Positions 4,080 to 6,411 of a stretch of 6,411 nt of DNA are shown here, one piece after another. The stretch comes from an uncultured Bacteroidales bacterium (GTDB lineage: Bacteria; Bacteroidota; Bacteroidia; Bacteroidales; Paludibacteraceae): positions 1-6,411 of the forward strand of contig CAIQOG010000638.1 of assembly GCA_903873355.1 (NCBI GenBank), given 5' to 3'. A program made the translations under genes and the position numbers. Under the pieces are notes generated by a model. It made no database searches and was not told where the DNA came from. It was given only the letters and a program-made list of their open reading frames with translations. Numbering within the stretch: position 1 is the first letter of the stretch; every line of letters starts with the position of its first letter.

Positions 4080-5966
4080 TTGAAAAAACTATTCATTTTC
4101 GCTATTATTTTGTTGGTTACAGTTCAGGCATGGGCACAGTCAGTTGTCATCAATGAATCAAACGGCTGGCTCGAAACTGCTTATGCGAAATGGACACCGT
4201 TTGCCGGTGCCGAAAGTTACAATGTGTATTACAGTGGCATGGGCAGTACCGACAAGAAAATTGATACCCAGCTTATCCGAAGTTATGGCACGTATTTTCG
4301 TGCCGATGTTTTAGGACTTGCTGCGGGTACTTATACGCTGAAAGTGGTGCCTGTAATTGCTGGTGTCGAAAATATGTCTGTTGCTGCAATTACTCCATCA
4401 CTTATTGTCAAACCTAATCTCAGAGAAGGTTTTGCTTTTATAAATAGCGTGATTCCGGGTGCTTATAATATGGATGGGACTCCAAAATCAGCTGCAATCA
4501 TCATTTACCTGACTGAGGCAAATGCCAACACGCTAAGTTGTAATGTTCTAAACGACAAAGGGCTTGCTACCTCATATTCAGGCATAATGAATATTCTGAC
4601 TGCCCGTGGTAAAGGTTACGACAAAACTCCCCTGATTATTCGCATGCTTGGCACAGTCAGGACTGTTTCAGCACTTAATGCCGGTAATTTTTTCTACTTT
4701 GGCGGTTTTAATAACACAACCCGATTGATTGAAAACATAACAGTAGAAGGTGTCGGTGATGATGCAACTGCTTACGGTTATGGCTTTGGCTTTAAACGTG
4801 CCAAAGGAATTGAAATCCGGAATATTGGCATTATGATGTTTGGTGACGATGGTGTAGGCATGGATACTGATAATTTTAATATCTGGATTCACAACTGTGA
4901 TTTCTTTTATGGCAAACCCGGAGCAGATGCCGATCAGGTAAAGGGCGATGGTTCAATTGACATGAAATACAATTCTACGCGGATTACACTTTCATACAAC
5001 CACTTCTGGGATTCAGGCAAGGTAATGGGATGCGGTGGTGCAACAGGCGAAACAAGCAACCTGCTTATTAGCTACCACCACAACTGGTTCGACCATGCCG
5101 ATTCACGTTGTCCGCGTTTGACCAATACAAATGCCCACGTTTACAACAACTACTACGATGGTGTTGCTAAATATGGTGTTGGTACAGCTTATAATTCATC
5201 GGCTTTTGTTGAGTCCAACTATTTCAGAGGCTACGAACGTCCAATGACAATCTCAGGTCAGGGAACCGACACCTACAACTCAGCAACGGGGTTGTACGAT
5301 CTTCAGGGCACTTTCTCCGGTCAGGCAGGCGGTATGACAAAGTCTTACAATAATAAGTATGATAATTGTATTAAATATGTACCAAGTACTGTAAATGCTG
5401 TGCAATTTGATGCTTACGAAGTTTCTTCCCGTACCGAGATATTACCGGCTACGGTTAAAGCCGTTACCGGTGGGTATGTTTACAATAACTTCGATACAGA
5501 TGCAACAATGTATGTTTCCACACCCGATTCACCGGACGATGCCAAAGCCAATGTTACAGCTTATGCAGGTCGTATGAATGGCGGTGACTTTAAATGGACT
5601 TTTAATAATGCAGTTGATGATGTCAGTTCGGATGTAAACGAACCCCTTAAAACTTCAATAGTAGGATATCAATCCAAACTCGTAGCCATTCAGGGCGAAT
5701 CAGGCCCAACAAACGGTCTAAGCAATCCATCAACAGTACAACTGAATGTGTATCCGAATCCGGTTATTAATACTTTAACGCTATCTTCTGATGCTTATGT
5801 AACAGGTATTGAAATTTATTCAGTAACAGGCTCTCTGATTCAAACTTTTACAGCCGGTATCACCACCCTGGATTTGAGTAGCCTGACAAATGGAATGTAT
5901 ATGGCAGTTGTAAACACTGAAAAAGGGAAAATACAGAAACTGATTGTAAAAAAACAGAAAGATTAA
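4080..5966 (+). CDS. Secreted PL1-type pectate lyase with FN3-like and T9SS sorting domains
   Basis: This predicted extracellular pectate lyase cleaves polygalacturonate by beta-elimination using calcium. Numbering from the TTG at 4080 (628 aa): signal peptide 1-19, with cleavage after AWA; fibronectin-III-like domain about 21-111; parallel beta-helix PL1 domain about 115-510; type IX secretion sorting domain about 555-628, starting NVYPNP and ending in a lysine-rich tail. PL1 landmarks are IWIHNCDF (268-275), DGSID with calcium-site D290 and D294, K314 in SGKVMG, HHNWFDH (333-339) and SRCPRL with the likely catalytic R343. The third arginine of the common RxPRxR motif is replaced by T348. 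The frame could also begin at TTG 4041, adding 13 residues, but the paralogue aligns its ATG with 4080 and the promoter fits only 4080. No in-frame ATG exists before the mature protein. The product is exported by Sec and then through the outer membrane by T9SS. Confidence 0.9.
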   Translation: MKKLFIFAIILLVTVQAWAQSVVINESNGWLETAYAKWTPFAGAESYNVYYSGMGSTDKKIDTQLIRSYGTYFRADVLGLAAGTYTLKVVPVIAGVENMSVAAITPSLIVKPNLREGFAFINSVIPGAYNMDGTPKSAAIIIYLTEANANTLSCNVLNDKGLATSYSGIMNILTARGKGYDKTPLIIRMLGTVRTVSALNAGNFFYFGGFNNTTRLIENITVEGVGDDATAYGYGFGFKRAKGIEIRNIGIMMFGDDGVGMDTDNFNIWIHNCDFFYGKPGADADQVKGDGSIDMKYNSTRITLSYNHFWDSGKVMGCGGATGETSNLLISYHHNWFDHADSRCPRLTNTNAHVYNNYYDGVAKYGVGTAYNSSAFVESNYFRGYERPMTISGQGTDTYNSATGLYDLQGTFSGQAGGMTKSYNNKYDNCIKYVPSTVNAVQFDAYEVSSRTEILPATVKAVTGGYVYNNFDTDATMYVSTPDSPDDAKANVTAYAGRMNGGDFKWTFNNAVDDVSSDVNEPLKTSIVGYQSKLVAIQGESGPTNGLSNPSTVQLNVYPNPVINTLTLSSDAYVTGIEIYSVTGSLIQTFTAGITTLDLSSLTNGMYMAVVNTEKGKIQKLIVKKQKD

Positions 5967-6154
5967 GAATCTAATTTTGAATATTCTACTGTATAAATAT
6001 CCGAAAAGCTACTCCCATTATCCATTAAAATAATAGATTTGTCAAAACTTCCACAAAACAAGACAAATTATGCACATTCATCCCGAAATAGAATAGTATT
6101 TTTGTAACGTAATTATTTATAGCTATTATTAAACTCCCTTACAACAAAAAACCA
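5967..6154. other. Intergenic region between the two lyase paralogues
   Basis: 188 bp of AT-rich DNA with no gene and no strong hairpin; a weak pairing AGAAT/ATTCT lies just after the first lyase. The only clear element is the promoter-like box of the second gene near its right end. Confidence 0.5.
6097..6104 (+). promoter_or_regulatory. Predicted promoter of the second lyase-like gene
   Basis: TATTTTTG matches TAnnTTTG. The surrounding AGTATTTTTGTA and the following TAATTATTT are shared with the first lyase promoter, and the distance from box to start codon is nearly identical (51 versus 52 bp). Confidence 0.6.
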
Positions 6155-6411
6155 ATGAAAAAACTATTCATTTTCACAATTATTTTACTGTTCACTACTC
6201 AGGCATGGGCACAGTCTGTTACTATTAATGAATCAGCCGGTTGGCTCGAATCTGCATATGTAAAATGGGCTCCTGTTTCGGGTGCTACGAGCTACAATGT
6301 ATATTATAGCGGTATGGGAATTACCAACAAACAAATTGACACACAACTTATCCGCAGTTATGGCACCTATTTTCGTGCAGACGTATTAGGTCTTGCCCCA
6401 GGAACTTATAC
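6155..6411 (+). CDS. Second secreted lyase-like paralogue, N-terminal part only
   Basis: A coding region opens with ATG at 6155 and stays open to the window end (85 complete codons). The N-terminus MKKLFIFTIILLFTTQAWAQ is a signal peptide with cleavage after AWA, followed by a fibronectin-III-like domain. Against the first lyase it matches 69 of 85 residues without gaps, including the blocks SYNVYYSGMG and IDTQLIRSYGTYFRADVLGL. A tandem duplication is therefore clear, but only the shared N-terminal module is visible. The catalytic domain could be the same PL1 type or a different enzyme fused to the same export module. A T9SS tail is expected beyond the window. Confidence 0.88.
   Translation, partial: MKKLFIFTIILLFTTQAWAQSVTINESAGWLESAYVKWAPVSGATSYNVYYSGMGITNKQIDTQLIRSYGTYFRADVLGLAPGTY

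Overview
The window looks like chromosomal DNA from a member of the Bacteroidota. Three things point there: a C-terminal type IX secretion (Por) sorting domain on the large secreted enzyme, promoters of the TAnnTTTG (-7) type instead of classical -10 boxes, and AT-rich intergenic DNA without Shine-Dalgarno sequences. A plant-polysaccharide-degrading, possibly Paludibacter-like Bacteroidales is a reasonable guess, but species cannot be read from this sequence.

Left part (1-2175, minus strand). A divergently oriented gene block reads right to left: a 71-aa XRE/HipB-type DNA-binding protein, a 108-aa stand-alone HipA N-terminal (HipS-like) protein, and a 311-aa HipA-type Ser/Thr kinase (HipT-like). 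These are followed by a metallophosphoesterase whose 3' part has been replaced by what looks like one end of an IS21-type insertion sequence running off the left edge. The first three genes have the order and domain split of the tripartite HipBST toxin-antitoxin system, in which the separate N-terminal domain rather than HipB neutralises the kinase. Four copies of the inverted repeat ATTATACC-N6-GGTATAAT, spaced 40-41 bp centre to centre, lie upstream of hipB. The copy nearest the gene overlaps the predicted promoter, which implies cooperative autorepression.

Centre (2176-3551). The 353-bp divergent intergenic region carries the Hip operators on its left. On its right it carries a perfect LacI-family palindrome (TGTAATCGATTACA) and a TAnnTTTG promoter in front of a full-length LacI/GalR-family regulator.

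Right part (3552-6411). After a 528-bp gene-free stretch comes a secreted pectate lyase (PL1-type) with signal peptide, an N-terminal fibronectin-III-like domain, the parallel beta-helix catalytic domain and a T9SS sorting tail. A second, closely similar paralogue begins at 6155 and is cut by the window end (69 of 85 visible residues identical to the first). Both genes have the same promoter core about 51 bp before the start. This comparison shows that the first enzyme almost certainly starts at a TTG codon (4080) where its twin has ATG. The LacI regulator may control this pectin-degradation locus, but its palindrome is not visible upstream of either lyase.
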